Shown here: in pieces, positions 54,096-61,736 of the stretch
How positions within the stretch are numbered: the first letter of the stretch is position 1
Layout of the letters: every line of letters begins with the position of its first letter
Assembly (NCBI GenBank): GCA_017552535.1
Contig: JAFZPV010000052.1
Location: 1 to 64,000 of the forward strand
Length of the DNA: 64,000 nt
Source: Clostridia bacterium
GTDB taxonomy: Bacteria; Bacillota; Clostridia; Christensenellales; Aristaeellaceae
Direction: 5' to 3'
Made by a program: the position numbers and the translations under genes
Notes under the pieces: model-generated
Databases searched by the model: none
The model's input: the letters and a program-made list of their open reading frames with translations, nothing else
What the model was told of the DNA's origin: nothing

Positions 54096-55496
54096 ATGAC
54101 TCAGAAAACGGAACGCGGCGTTCAGGCCGGCGCAAACGTGAAGACGCTCACCCGGGGCAAAGTTTGGTGCTTTGCGCTGGGACAGTTCGGCTGGTCCCTG
54201 CTGGCGGCGCTGATCTCCAGCTACGTAACGGCCTACTACGTGCCCGACGAGACCACCATCGCGGCAGGTCAGCCGCTGTTCATCCATCAGGGCGCCATTT
54301 TCCTGGGCATCACCATCCTGGGCCTCATCACGGGCATCGGCCGCGTGTTCGATGCGGTAACGGACCCCCTCATCGGATCCATGTCCGACCGCTGCCGCTC
54401 GAAGGACGGCCGCCGCATCCCCTTCATGCGGGCCGCCGCCATCCCCTTCGGACTGGCCACCGTGCTCACCTTCTGGTCGCCGGTCAACTCGGTCAGCTGG
54501 GTGAACGCTCTGTTCCTGTTTGCGATGATGATGCTGTTCTACCTGTTCATGACCATGTACTGCACGCCCTTCAACGCCCTGATCCCGGAACTGGGCACCA
54601 CCCAGAAGACGCGCATGAGCATCTCCACCACCATCTCGTTCACCTACATCGCCGGTATGGCCATCGCCTATACCGCGCCTACGCTCTGGGGCATCTTCCA
54701 GGATGCCTTCGGCATGAGCCGCATCACCGCCATCCGCACGGTGTTCACGATCCTGAGCGTGATCGGCACGGCGTGCCTGTTCATCCCCGTGTTCACCATC
54801 CGTGAAAAGGATTACGTCACCGCGCAGCCCACCCAGTCCACGGCTTTCAAGAGCCTGAAAGCCACCTTCCGCAACGGCGACTTTCGCCTGTTCGTGGCTT
54901 CGGACATCATCTACTTCCTGGGCATCACCACCTTCCAGACCGCGATGCTGTACTACGTCACCTCGCTGCTCAAGCTGGACGAAGGCATGTCCACGCTGTT
55001 CTTTGTGGTGATGACCGCGCTGAGCGTGCTGTTCTATCCCATGGTGATGAAGCTCACGCCCAAGCACGGCAAAAAGAAGCTCATCCTGGCGGCGTTTGGC
55101 ATCTTCGTCGTGGCCTTCGCCTACACCGCGTGCCTGGGCCTGCTCTCGTTCATCCCCGCCGTGGTGCAGGGCTTCATCCTGTGCGTACTGGCGGCGCCTG
55201 CCATGGCGATCTTCGGCATCCTGCCCCAGGCGGTGGTGGCGGATATCGCCCAGTGCGACGAGCTGGAGACCAGTGAGAACCGCGCCGGCATGTTCTACGC
55301 TGCCCGCACCTTCGCCATGAAGATCGGGCAGGCTGTGGCCATGATCATTGTGGCGTCCCTCGCCATCGTCGGCAAAGATACGGGCCTCGGCTACCGCCTG
55401 ACCGCCGTGGTGGCTGCCGCGGCGTGCGTGATCGGCGGCCTGATCTTCTCCCGCTACAACGAAAAACGCGTATACAGCAAGATCATAAAGGAATAA
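54096..55496 (+). CDS. GPH-family (MFS_2) glycoside/sugar:cation symporter
   Basis: This 466-residue, twelve-helix membrane protein imports a glycoside, pentoside or hexuronide with a cation. The family signature RVFDAVTDPLIGSMSDR, with KDGRRIPFM after it, lies between helices 2 and 3, and Asp residues in DAVTD are the cation-binding type. The second conserved region is ILPQAVVADIAQCDELETSENRAGMFYA. ATG 54096 has AAGGAAGG 9 nt upstream; the in-frame GTG at 54090 is too close. It is followed by a lipase-like hydrolase 4 nt later. A uronide or glycoside substrate suits the surrounding pectin genes. Confidence 0.92.
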   Translation: MTQKTERGVQAGANVKTLTRGKVWCFALGQFGWSLLAALISSYVTAYYVPDETTIAAGQPLFIHQGAIFLGITILGLITGIGRVFDAVTDPLIGSMSDRCRSKDGRRIPFMRAAAIPFGLATVLTFWSPVNSVSWVNALFLFAMMMLFYLFMTMYCTPFNALIPELGTTQKTRMSISTTISFTYIAGMAIAYTAPTLWGIFQDAFGMSRITAIRTVFTILSVIGTACLFIPVFTIREKDYVTAQPTQSTAFKSLKATFRNGDFRLFVASDIIYFLGITTFQTAMLYYVTSLLKLDEGMSTLFFVVMTALSVLFYPMVMKLTPKHGKKKLILAAFGIFVVAFAYTACLGLLSFIPAVVQGFILCVLAAPAMAIFGILPQAVVADIAQCDELETSENRAGMFYAARTFAMKIGQAVAMIIVASLAIVGKDTGLGYRLTAVVAAAACVIGGLIFSRYNEKRVYSKIIKE

Positions 55497-55500
55497 GCCG

Positions 55501-56496
55501 ATGGAGGAGCTTTTCAACCCGGACGGCCTTGTGCTGTCCGCCGATTACGCCGATACCATGGCCCGCATCGTGATGCCGTATCTGGACGAGCACCGGACGG
55601 ATGAGATCGTGGCGGGCTTTGAAGACAAACCCCTGTTCACCAGCCGCTTCCAGGCGGACGGCGAGGCGCGGGGCACGGTGTTCATCCTGCACGGCTTTAC
55701 GGAAAACGCGGTCAAGTATTCCGAGATCATCTACTCGCTTCTGCAAAACGGCTTTTGCGTGCTTGCTTACGACCAGCGCGGGCACGGCCGCTCCTGGAAA
55801 GACGAAAGGAGGGGCGATGAGTCCCTCGTGCACGTGGCGGATTTCGTGAAATACGAAAAGGATCTGGACTGCGTCCGCCGCGCCATGGAAGGAAAACTGC
55901 CCAAGCCCTGGAAGGTGTTCTGCCACTCCATGGGCGGCGCGGTGACCGCGCTGTTCCTGATCAACCACAAAGGCGTATTCGAGCGCGCCGCCATGTGCGC
56001 ACCGATGATCGCGGTGAACCGCCGGAAAATGCCTTTCTTCGGCAGCAAGCTCATGGCCCGCGGATTCAAATTGGCCGGCAAGGGAAGGCAGCGCATGTTC
56101 GTGTCGCATCCCTACAGCCAGCGGGAAAGCTTCGAGGGTGCCTGCGCGACGGGCCGGGAGCGCTTCGACTGGTACAGCGATATCAAGCACGCCAACCCGC
56201 TTTTCCACGACAACGGCCCCAGCTATTCCTGGATGCTGGAAGCCCTGCGGGTATCGCAGTGGCTGCTCTTTCCCGGCGCGCCCCTCCGGATCGACTGCCC
56301 GGTAAAGATCTACTCCGCTGATGACGACTGGGAGGTGCTCGCCTCGGCGCAGCGGATGTTCACCCGCCGGCTCAGGCACGGGCAGATACAGACTGTGCCC
56401 GGATCCCGCCACGAGATCTACCGCTCGGCGGACGAAACGCTGTTCCCCTGGTGGAGCGACGTGCTCGCCTTCCTGAAGGCAGAGCAGACATCCTGA
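55501..56496 (+). CDS. Alpha/beta hydrolase, lysophospholipase/monoacylglycerol-lipase-like
   Basis: This 331-residue enzyme hydrolyses an ester. It has the oxyanion segment FILHGFTENAVKY, AYDQRGHGRS, nucleophile elbow VFCHSMGGAV with Ser, the Asp in IYSADDDWEV and the likely His in PGSRHEIYRS, the order of the Hydrolase_4 family. The extra lid helices after the elbow (RKMPFFGSKLMARGF) suit a lipid or acyl substrate. It is cytoplasmic (no signal peptide) and begins 4 nt after the sugar transporter stop, so it may act on an acylated glycoside carried by that transporter, by inference. Confidence 0.87.
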   Translation: MEELFNPDGLVLSADYADTMARIVMPYLDEHRTDEIVAGFEDKPLFTSRFQADGEARGTVFILHGFTENAVKYSEIIYSLLQNGFCVLAYDQRGHGRSWKDERRGDESLVHVADFVKYEKDLDCVRRAMEGKLPKPWKVFCHSMGGAVTALFLINHKGVFERAAMCAPMIAVNRRKMPFFGSKLMARGFKLAGKGRQRMFVSHPYSQRESFEGACATGRERFDWYSDIKHANPLFHDNGPSYSWMLEALRVSQWLLFPGAPLRIDCPVKIYSADDDWEVLASAQRMFTRRLRHGQIQTVPGSRHEIYRSADETLFPWWSDVLAFLKAEQTS

Positions 56497-56550
56497 TTCC
56501 CGAAACCTTCGTCCCCGCCCTGCCGGTCGGCCGTGTTAACGCGGCTCGGC

Positions 56551-56579
56551 TTGACAAGGCGGGGACGCTGTTATATAAT
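56551..56579 (+). promoter_or_regulatory. tRNA-Leu promoter
   Basis: Consensus TTGACA (56551-56556) and TATAAT (56574-56579) are spaced by 17 nt. Confidence 0.93.
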
Positions 56580-56589
56580 GACCGGGTAC

Positions 56590-56672
56590 GCTGAAGTGGT
56601 GGAATGGCAGACACCGGGGACTTAAAATCCCCTGCTTTCACCGGCGTGCGGGTTCGAGTCCCGCCTTCAGCA
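56590..56672 (+). tRNA. tRNA-Leu (anticodon TAA)
   Basis: This is an 83-nt class II tRNA. The acceptor GCTGAAG pairs with CTTCAGC, the anticodon loop CTTAAAA is flanked by GGGGA and TCCCC, a variable arm is present, and the T-arm is GCGGGTTCGAGTCCCGC. The discriminator is A, and CCA is not encoded. It stands alone with its own promoter and terminator. Confidence 0.95.
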
Positions 56673-56679
56673 GACAGAG

Positions 56680-56704
56680 AAAGCACGCTTTCGCGTGCTT
56701 TTTT
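56680..56704 (+). terminator. tRNA-Leu terminator
   Basis: An 8-bp stem (56681-56688 with 56693-56700) is followed by TTTT. Confidence 0.88.
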
Positions 56705-56860
56705 CAACGATATCAAGCCACTTCGCGGATTTGTGATATGCGCTTCGCGTGCGGCTTTCGCCTGCGGCGAGCGATATACCTGCGGACGTGAGCGGATTTA
56801 TATCATATCGCATTCGGCGTTAGCCAAAATATCGCAATTTGCGTGCATTTTTGCGACTGC
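56705..56860. repeat. Degenerate palindromic/repetitive intergenic sequence
   Basis: GATAT cores (56709, 56735, 56773, and ATATC near 56805) alternate with short GC-rich inverted stretches such as GCTTTCGCCTGCGGCGAGC. This resembles intergenic repeat families of Clostridia, but I cannot define ends or a second copy. The rest of the 284-base gap is AT-rich and leads into the XRE promoter. Confidence 0.35.
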
Positions 56861-56923
56861 ATGGCTTTTTCACGTTCGTAGAATAATTCTTAAGTCGGTT
56901 GAAACGAATCACCGCAGCGGTTA

Positions 56924-56952
56924 TTGAAAAAAACAAATCGCAGATATATGAT
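56924..56952 (+). promoter_or_regulatory. Promoter of the XRE/TPR gene
   Basis: TTGAAA (56924-56929) and TATGAT (56947-56952) are spaced by 17 nt. Confidence 0.7.
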
Positions 56953-56955
56953 TTA

Positions 56956-56971
56956 TTCAGGAGCTCCTGAA
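56956..56971. promoter_or_regulatory. Palindromic operator candidate at the XRE promoter
   Basis: The perfect 16-bp palindrome TTCAGGAGCTCCTGAA covers the expected transcription start, 4 nt after the -10 box. An XRE-type repressor bound here would shut off its own gene. The alternative is a simple 5' hairpin that affects translation. Confidence 0.55.
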
Positions 56972-56997
56972 AAAACATACCAGAAAGGATGGATACG

Positions 56998-57801
56998 ATG
57001 AGACTGTACATCGGTGAAGTGATCAGACAGAAACGCCGTGAGAAGGACCTGACTCAGGAAGAAGTGGCGTTACACCTGGGCGTTTCTTTTCAGTCTGTCA
57101 GTAAATGGGAACGCGGGGACGGTTATCCTGATATTACCCTGCTGCCGGCGATAGCGAATTACTTCGGCATCAGTGTCGATGAATTGCTCGGCATGGGTGA
57201 GTTGGAGAAACAGCAGGCGTATAACAATATCAACCGGACCTGGGCGGAAAACAATCGAAACGGGCGGCATTCCGAAAATGTTTCTCTGATGCGTCAGACG
57301 TTGAAGTGCTTCCCCAACGACGAACTGCTGCTTGTGCAGCTTTCCACATCCCTTGAGAAGCTTGGAGGGACGGATGAAGAAAAGAGAAAGCATCTGCTTG
57401 AATCACTGGCAGTGCAGGAGCAGATTCTTCGGTACGGGCAGGATTCTGAAGTACGCAATGCCACGCAATTCAACATTTGCTTTGCGTACCATAAACTCGG
57501 CGATGACGAGAAGGCGCTCTCTCAGGCCCAAAAACTCCCAAATCTCTATAAAACCCGCGAAAATGCACTGGTCTATTTCCTGAAAGGTGAAGAAAAACAC
57601 AGAGCTGCGAAAGAGGCGCTTGTACCTCTGGCGTGGACGATCGTCCATCAAATGAAGGCGCTCCGTGAAACGGAAAACGATCCGGTGTATATGGAAAAAG
57701 CCGCCGCAATCATCGAGATGCTTGCTGACGGCGAAGAGAAAGAAGCCGCTGAATCCATACGAGGACAACTAAAATCCATACGAGGACAACTATCCCTTTA
57801 G
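56998..57801 (+). CDS. XRE-family transcriptional regulator with TPR-like C-terminal part
   Basis: This 267-residue regulator begins with an XRE helix-turn-helix (VIRQKRREKDLTQEEVALHL, then VSFQSVSKWERGDGYPD) and continues with helical repeats like TPRs (NICFAYHKLGDDEKALSQAQ), suggesting it senses a peptide or partner protein. ATG 56998 has AAAGGA 8 nt upstream; the ATG at 56989 abuts that site. The GC content is visibly lower than its neighbours, so recent transfer is possible. Its C-terminus carries a 21-bp tandem duplication (57752-57792) giving SIRGQLK-SIRGQLS. No partner gene is adjacent. Confidence 0.88.
   Translation: MRLYIGEVIRQKRREKDLTQEEVALHLGVSFQSVSKWERGDGYPDITLLPAIANYFGISVDELLGMGELEKQQAYNNINRTWAENNRNGRHSENVSLMRQTLKCFPNDELLLVQLSTSLEKLGGTDEEKRKHLLESLAVQEQILRYGQDSEVRNATQFNICFAYHKLGDDEKALSQAQKLPNLYKTRENALVYFLKGEEKHRAAKEALVPLAWTIVHQMKALRETENDPVYMEKAAAIIEMLADGEEKEAAESIRGQLKSIRGQLSL
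57752..57792 (+). repeat. In-frame 21-bp tandem duplication in the XRE gene
   Basis: The 20 bases at 57752-57771 recur identically at 57773-57792, one unit being 21 bp (seven codons). It lengthens the C-terminus of the regulator without breaking the frame. Confidence 0.9.
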
Positions 57802-57930
57802 GCGAACATGCACGGAGGTATTCCGCCGCTTGGCAACGTTGCTTAAAACAGCCGACGGCCCGGGATGTTCAGATGCTTTGAGCCCGCCGGGTGCCGACGG
57901 GCTCAGACAGCAGCTATATGCAAGTTGCCG

Positions 57931-58827
57931 TTACCCCTTCACGGACCCGATCATGATGCCTTTCACGAAGTATTTCTGCACGAAGGGGTACAGGATCAGC
58001 ACGGGCAGGCTGCCGAAAACGATCACTGCGTACTTCAGCACTTCCACCAGCGCCAGGCGCTCGCCCTGCTCCGCGGTGGCGTTTGCCATTTCCTCGATCA
58101 TTTTGGCGTTGGCCAGGATGTTTCTGAGGATCACCTGCAGGGGCAGCTTGTCCTCGGACTGCAGGTAGATGAACGCGTCGAAGTAGGAATTCCAGTGGCC
58201 CACCGCATAGAACAGCACCAGCACTGCGATCACGGCCTTGGACAGAGGAAGCACCAGTTTTACCAGAATCTGAATGTCGCTGGCGCCGTCCAGGTCCGCC
58301 GCTTCGATCATTTCGTCGGGAATGTTGCTCATAAAGAAGGTGCGGGCGATGACCATGTTGTACGCGGATATGGCGCCCGGTATGATCATGGCCCAGATGG
58401 AGTTGAGCATTTTGAGGTTCCGTACGTTGATAAAGGAGGGTATCAGGGGCGCCGAAAAGATCATGGTGAACACGAACAGCCACATGATCTGCTTCCTGCC
58501 CACAAAGTCCTTGCGGGACAGGGGATAGGCGCACATCACGGTCATGACCACGTTTACCACCGTGCCCGTGAACGTATAGATGATGGAGTTCTTATAGCCC
58601 GTGAGCAGCATCTTGGAGCGGAATATCTCCCGGTAAGCCACGAAGGTGATCCTTCTGGGCCAGAACAGCACGCGCCCGGCGATGACTTCCTGGGGCGCGG
58701 AGAGCGACTGCGCGATCACGTACAGGATGGGGAGGGCGACGATCAGAAGCGCAAACACCAGCAGTACCGTGTTTACGACGCTGAAGGCCCTGTCTGCCCA
58801 GGTCTTTTTCAGATGACTCAGCTGCAT
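57931..58827 (-). CDS. Carbohydrate ABC transporter permease, LplC type
   Basis: This 298-residue inner-membrane protein is the second permease of a CUT1 importer. It has about six hydrophobic helices, EAA loop EMIEAADLDGASDIQILVK and the family C-terminus QKYFVKGIMIGSVKG, close to the paralogue at 18762. It is 12 nt after the LplB-type permease and last in the operon. The 129-base gap to the convergent XRE gene has only a weak GC hairpin without a T-run. Confidence 0.93.
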   Translation of the reverse strand: MQLSHLKKTWADRAFSVVNTVLLVFALLIVALPILYVIAQSLSAPQEVIAGRVLFWPRRITFVAYREIFRSKMLLTGYKNSIIYTFTGTVVNVVMTVMCAYPLSRKDFVGRKQIMWLFVFTMIFSAPLIPSFINVRNLKMLNSIWAMIIPGAISAYNMVIARTFFMSNIPDEMIEAADLDGASDIQILVKLVLPLSKAVIAVLVLFYAVGHWNSYFDAFIYLQSEDKLPLQVILRNILANAKMIEEMANATAEQGERLALVEVLKYAVIVFGSLPVLILYPFVQKYFVKGIMIGSVKG

Positions 58828-58839
58828 GCGCGCACCCCC

Positions 58840-59772
58840 TTACCACAGGCTGGTCTCGCTGACTCTGCGGCTCAGCCAGTTTACACAGGTCAGAAGCATC
58901 AGCGACACCACAGACTGGAAAAGCCCCACCGCCGTGGAAAAGCTGTACTGCATGCCTTCCGAAAGGCCGATGCGGTACACGTATGTGGAAATGATGTCGG
59001 ACGTAGACATGTTTTCCAGGTTCTGCAGCAGGAGCACCTTTTCGTAGCCGATGGTCAGCACCCTGCCGCAGGCCATGATGAGCAGGATGATCGCCGTGGG
59101 CAGGATGCCGGGGATATCCACATGGAATACCCGCTGCCACATGTTGGCGCCGTCCACGATGGCTGCCTCGTGAAGCTCGGGGCTCACGGCGGCGAGGGCT
59201 GCCAGATACACCACGGCGTTGTAGCCCGTGGACTGCCATATGCCGGAGAACACGTAGATCGTGCGGAAATATTCCGGTTTTCCGATAAACAGGACTTTTT
59301 CGCCGCCGATCTTCGCGATCAGGTTGTTGACCGGTCCGGTGAGGGACAGGAGGCGGGTGATGATGCTCACCACCAGAACGGTGGATATAAAGTAAGGCAT
59401 GTAGGTGACCATCTGCACGGCCTTGCCGAAATGCCTGTTGAATGCGTAGTTGAGGGCCAGCGCCAGGATGATGGGGGGCAGAAAGCTCGCCCCGATGTTG
59501 TACAGCGAAAGCGCCAGCGTGTTTTTCATCAGTATGCCGAACTGGTTGCCTGTCAGAAAGTCAGCGAAGTGCTTGAAGCCCACCCACTTGCTGCCGAAAA
59601 GGCCCATGTTCAGCTTGTAGTCCCTGAAGGCGATCTGCGAGCCGAGAATGGGCACGTAGCGAAACATGATGACGTAGACCACAGGCGGCAGGATCAGCAG
59701 ATAGAGCTGCCAGTGCCTGAGTATCTTTTTGAGCTGCTTTGAATAGCCGGACGCGACAGCGGGAGAATTCAT
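58840..59772 (-). CDS. Oligosaccharide ABC transporter permease, LplB type
   Basis: This 310-residue inner-membrane permease has about six helices (WQLYLLILPPVVYVIMFRYVP first) and the EAA loop ELHEAAIVDGANMWQRVFHV. The ATG at 59772 has GGAGG 5 nt upstream; the frame extends 40 codons further back but crosses the intercistronic hairpin. It partners with the LplC permease below and the solute-binding protein above. As in the first Lpl operon, no ATPase gene is present. Confidence 0.92.
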   Translation of the reverse strand: MNSPAVASGYSKQLKKILRHWQLYLLILPPVVYVIMFRYVPILGSQIAFRDYKLNMGLFGSKWVGFKHFADFLTGNQFGILMKNTLALSLYNIGASFLPPIILALALNYAFNRHFGKAVQMVTYMPYFISTVLVVSIITRLLSLTGPVNNLIAKIGGEKVLFIGKPEYFRTIYVFSGIWQSTGYNAVVYLAALAAVSPELHEAAIVDGANMWQRVFHVDIPGILPTAIILLIMACGRVLTIGYEKVLLLQNLENMSTSDIISTYVYRIGLSEGMQYSFSTAVGLFQSVVSLMLLTCVNWLSRRVSETSLW

Positions 59773-59799
59773 AGCGGCCTCCGATCGAATAATCAGGAT

Positions 59800-59822
59800 G
59801 GGGCAGGGCCGAAGCCCCGCCC
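59800..59822 (-). other. Intercistronic stem-loop after the solute-binding gene
   Basis: A GC-rich hairpin with a TTCG loop (on the minus strand GGGC-GGGC-TTCG-GCCC-GCCC with one mismatch) has no T-run. Such structures trim or stabilise the upstream solute-binding mRNA so it is made in excess over the permeases. Confidence 0.5.
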
Positions 59823-59845
59823 GCAAGATCACAGGTGAATTGGAT

Positions 59846-61510
59846 TTACTTGGAGAATGCGCTGCTGTCGTAGGCAGCCTGATAGAGCTCAAGATACTCG
59901 CTCAGGCCAGCGGCCTCCAGCTGCGCGAGATAGTCGGCCCATGCCGCGTCGTCTTCGATGTCCAGTTCGCCCTTGATGAACTTGACCATGAGCTGCTTCT
60001 GGATGTCCATGACGTCCGTGTTGAGCTTGGAAATGCGGGAAGAAACTTCCTCGGCGAAGAACAGGCTGGGCATGACGCTGTCCAGATCCTGGCGCACCGC
60101 CTCATGCAGCTTGGAGCCCTTGTAGAGCACCACCTGACGGCCGTCCAGGGGCTTCACGCCTTCGGCGTAGGGATCGGGGTTGGTGGTGAGCCATACCGTG
60201 AAGCGGGTGTCGCGGATCAGGCCGGCCAGCTGCGTCCAGGAAACGTTGGTGTCGGTGTTGGGGATGGAGGTGATGTAGGAGGGTTCGCCGTCAAGGCCGT
60301 ACTCGCCTTCCACGGCATAGCGCCACTGCTTGCCCTCGATGCCGTAGGCGGAGCGGATGGAGCCTTCCTGGGTCGCCAGGTAGTCGATGAGGCGGAAAGC
60401 CGCTTCGGGATTCTTGCTGGCGGCGGTGATGAAGGTCATGCCAGTCTGATACATGACGTAGGGGTTCCAGGCGGCCACGCACTGGCCGGTCTCAGAGTTG
60501 GTGAGGGGCGCCAGAGGCTGGTACTGCTCCCACTTCTTGCTGTTTCCGGGATAAGTGGACAGGTCGCAGGCGTAGCCGGGGCGCTGGGCCAGGAAGCAGC
60601 CGATCACGCACACGTCGCCGGCTTCGTTCACGTTCACCTGATTGTTCTTGTCCTGGGTGAAGCTTTCGGGGTTGAGCAGGCCTTCCTCATAGAACGTGTG
60701 GAGGTACTTGAGGCCTTCGCGGTAGCCGTCGGTCACCGGGGCGAAGGTCACGGTGCCGTCGTCCACGTACAGCTTGGAGGTTTCGGGGGTCAGCTGGAAG
60801 GGGGCCATCAGGAAGCCGTCGATCTGGGTGCCGGCGCCGGATTTCACGGCGGACAGCGGGATCTCGTCGTCGGTATCGCCGTTGCCGTTGGCGTCTTCTT
60901 CCTTGAAGGCCTTGAGCACCTCGTAGAACTCATCCGTGGTGGTGGGCATTTCGAGGCCCAGGTTTTCCAGCCACGTGGTGTTGATCCACAGCTTCATGTT
61001 GTACTGCACGTGCAGCGAGCCGTCCACGTTGGGCAGGCTGTAGATGTTGCCGTCGGGGGTGGTGATGTAGTCCTTGAGTCCGGGCAGGTTCTCGAAAGCC
61101 GCGGCGTAGCCCACGGAAACGGTGTCGAGGAACTCGTTCAGGGGCAGGATGTAGCCCTGCGCGCCGAGCTCGGCTTCCTTGATCATGCTGAGCCTGTCAG
61201 CGGCGCCGACGCCGGTCATCACGATGTCGGGCTGGTCGGCGGGGTCTCTGAGGAACACGGTGGAGAGCTTGTCCTGCATGCTGCCGCTGGGAGCGATCTC
61301 CCATTCGATCTTGATGCCAAGCTTCTCTTCGAGTTCCAGGGTCTGCAGGTTCTCCGCGCGGCTGTATTCGCCGTCCTGGGGCGCGAGGATCTTGATGGTC
61401 ACGATCTCATTGGCGATCGGGTACTCGCCGGGGGCGTTGTACACGATTTCCGCCAGGGCCGCGCCGGTGAGCAGCACGAGGCAAAGAACGATAGCAAGTA
61501 CTTTCTTCAT
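59846..61510 (-). CDS. Extracellular sugar-binding protein of an ABC transporter (Lpl/YtcQ type)
   Basis: This 554-residue protein delivers an oligosaccharide to the LplB/LplC permeases. The signal peptide (KKVLAIVLCLVLLTGAALAE) has a signal-peptidase I site and no lipobox Cys at the cleavage point. An EF-hand-like calcium loop DANGNGDTDDEIP lies near residue 205, as in other cluster-type binding proteins. It is the first gene of the operon, with GGGAGGG upstream of the ATG. Its own promoter is at 61560-61588. The calcium loop and length separate it from the binding protein at 19743. Confidence 0.92.
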   Translation of the reverse strand: MKKVLAIVLCLVLLTGAALAEIVYNAPGEYPIANEIVTIKILAPQDGEYSRAENLQTLELEEKLGIKIEWEIAPSGSMQDKLSTVFLRDPADQPDIVMTGVGAADRLSMIKEAELGAQGYILPLNEFLDTVSVGYAAAFENLPGLKDYITTPDGNIYSLPNVDGSLHVQYNMKLWINTTWLENLGLEMPTTTDEFYEVLKAFKEEDANGNGDTDDEIPLSAVKSGAGTQIDGFLMAPFQLTPETSKLYVDDGTVTFAPVTDGYREGLKYLHTFYEEGLLNPESFTQDKNNQVNVNEAGDVCVIGCFLAQRPGYACDLSTYPGNSKKWEQYQPLAPLTNSETGQCVAAWNPYVMYQTGMTFITAASKNPEAAFRLIDYLATQEGSIRSAYGIEGKQWRYAVEGEYGLDGEPSYITSIPNTDTNVSWTQLAGLIRDTRFTVWLTTNPDPYAEGVKPLDGRQVVLYKGSKLHEAVRQDLDSVMPSLFFAEEVSSRISKLNTDVMDIQKQLMVKFIKGELDIEDDAAWADYLAQLEAAGLSEYLELYQAAYDSSAFSK

Positions 61511-61559
61511 GAAACGTACTCCCTCCCTTTGTATTGACAGATTTTATCCGTCTGACTAA

Positions 61560-61588
61560 ATTATAATGTAATTATATATAAAAAGCAA
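61560..61588 (-). promoter_or_regulatory. Promoter of the second Lpl transporter operon
   Basis: On the minus strand TTGCTT (61583-61588) and TATAAT (61560-61565) are spaced by 17 nt. A second possible -35 (TTGTCA) lies further upstream. Confidence 0.7.
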
Positions 61589-61641
61589 CACTTAATTTGA
61601 CAAAATTTTAGTAAATAATTGAGAAATATTTTAGTGCATCC

Positions 61642-61670
61642 TTGATTATTCGCCGGATTTCCTATATAAT
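61642..61670 (+). promoter_or_regulatory. Promoter of the right-edge glycoside hydrolase
   Basis: TTGATT (61642-61647) and TATAAT (61665-61670) are spaced by 17 nt. The 53-bp spacer between the two divergent promoters is very AT-rich, unlike the rest of the window. Confidence 0.75.
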
Positions 61671-61736
61671 ATTCGCAGTTAAATGCTGAATACGCTGAAA
61701 GAAAAACGATCTGCCGGTGCGGCAAGCGGAGGCGCT

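Noticed and set aside
54072..55517. A 481-codon minus-strand frame opposite the GPH transporter
   Set aside because: It is His/Asp/Gly-rich with no start signal or homology and is complementary to a clear membrane protein gene.
57802..57930. Terminator between the convergent XRE and permease genes
   Set aside because: The 7-bp GAGCCCG/CGGGCTC hairpin (57880-57904) has no T-run on either strand, so I do not call it a terminator.
57865..61537. Two long plus-strand open frames opposite the second Lpl transporter operon
   Set aside because: Their composition and lack of motifs match mirror-image frames of the permease and binding-protein genes.
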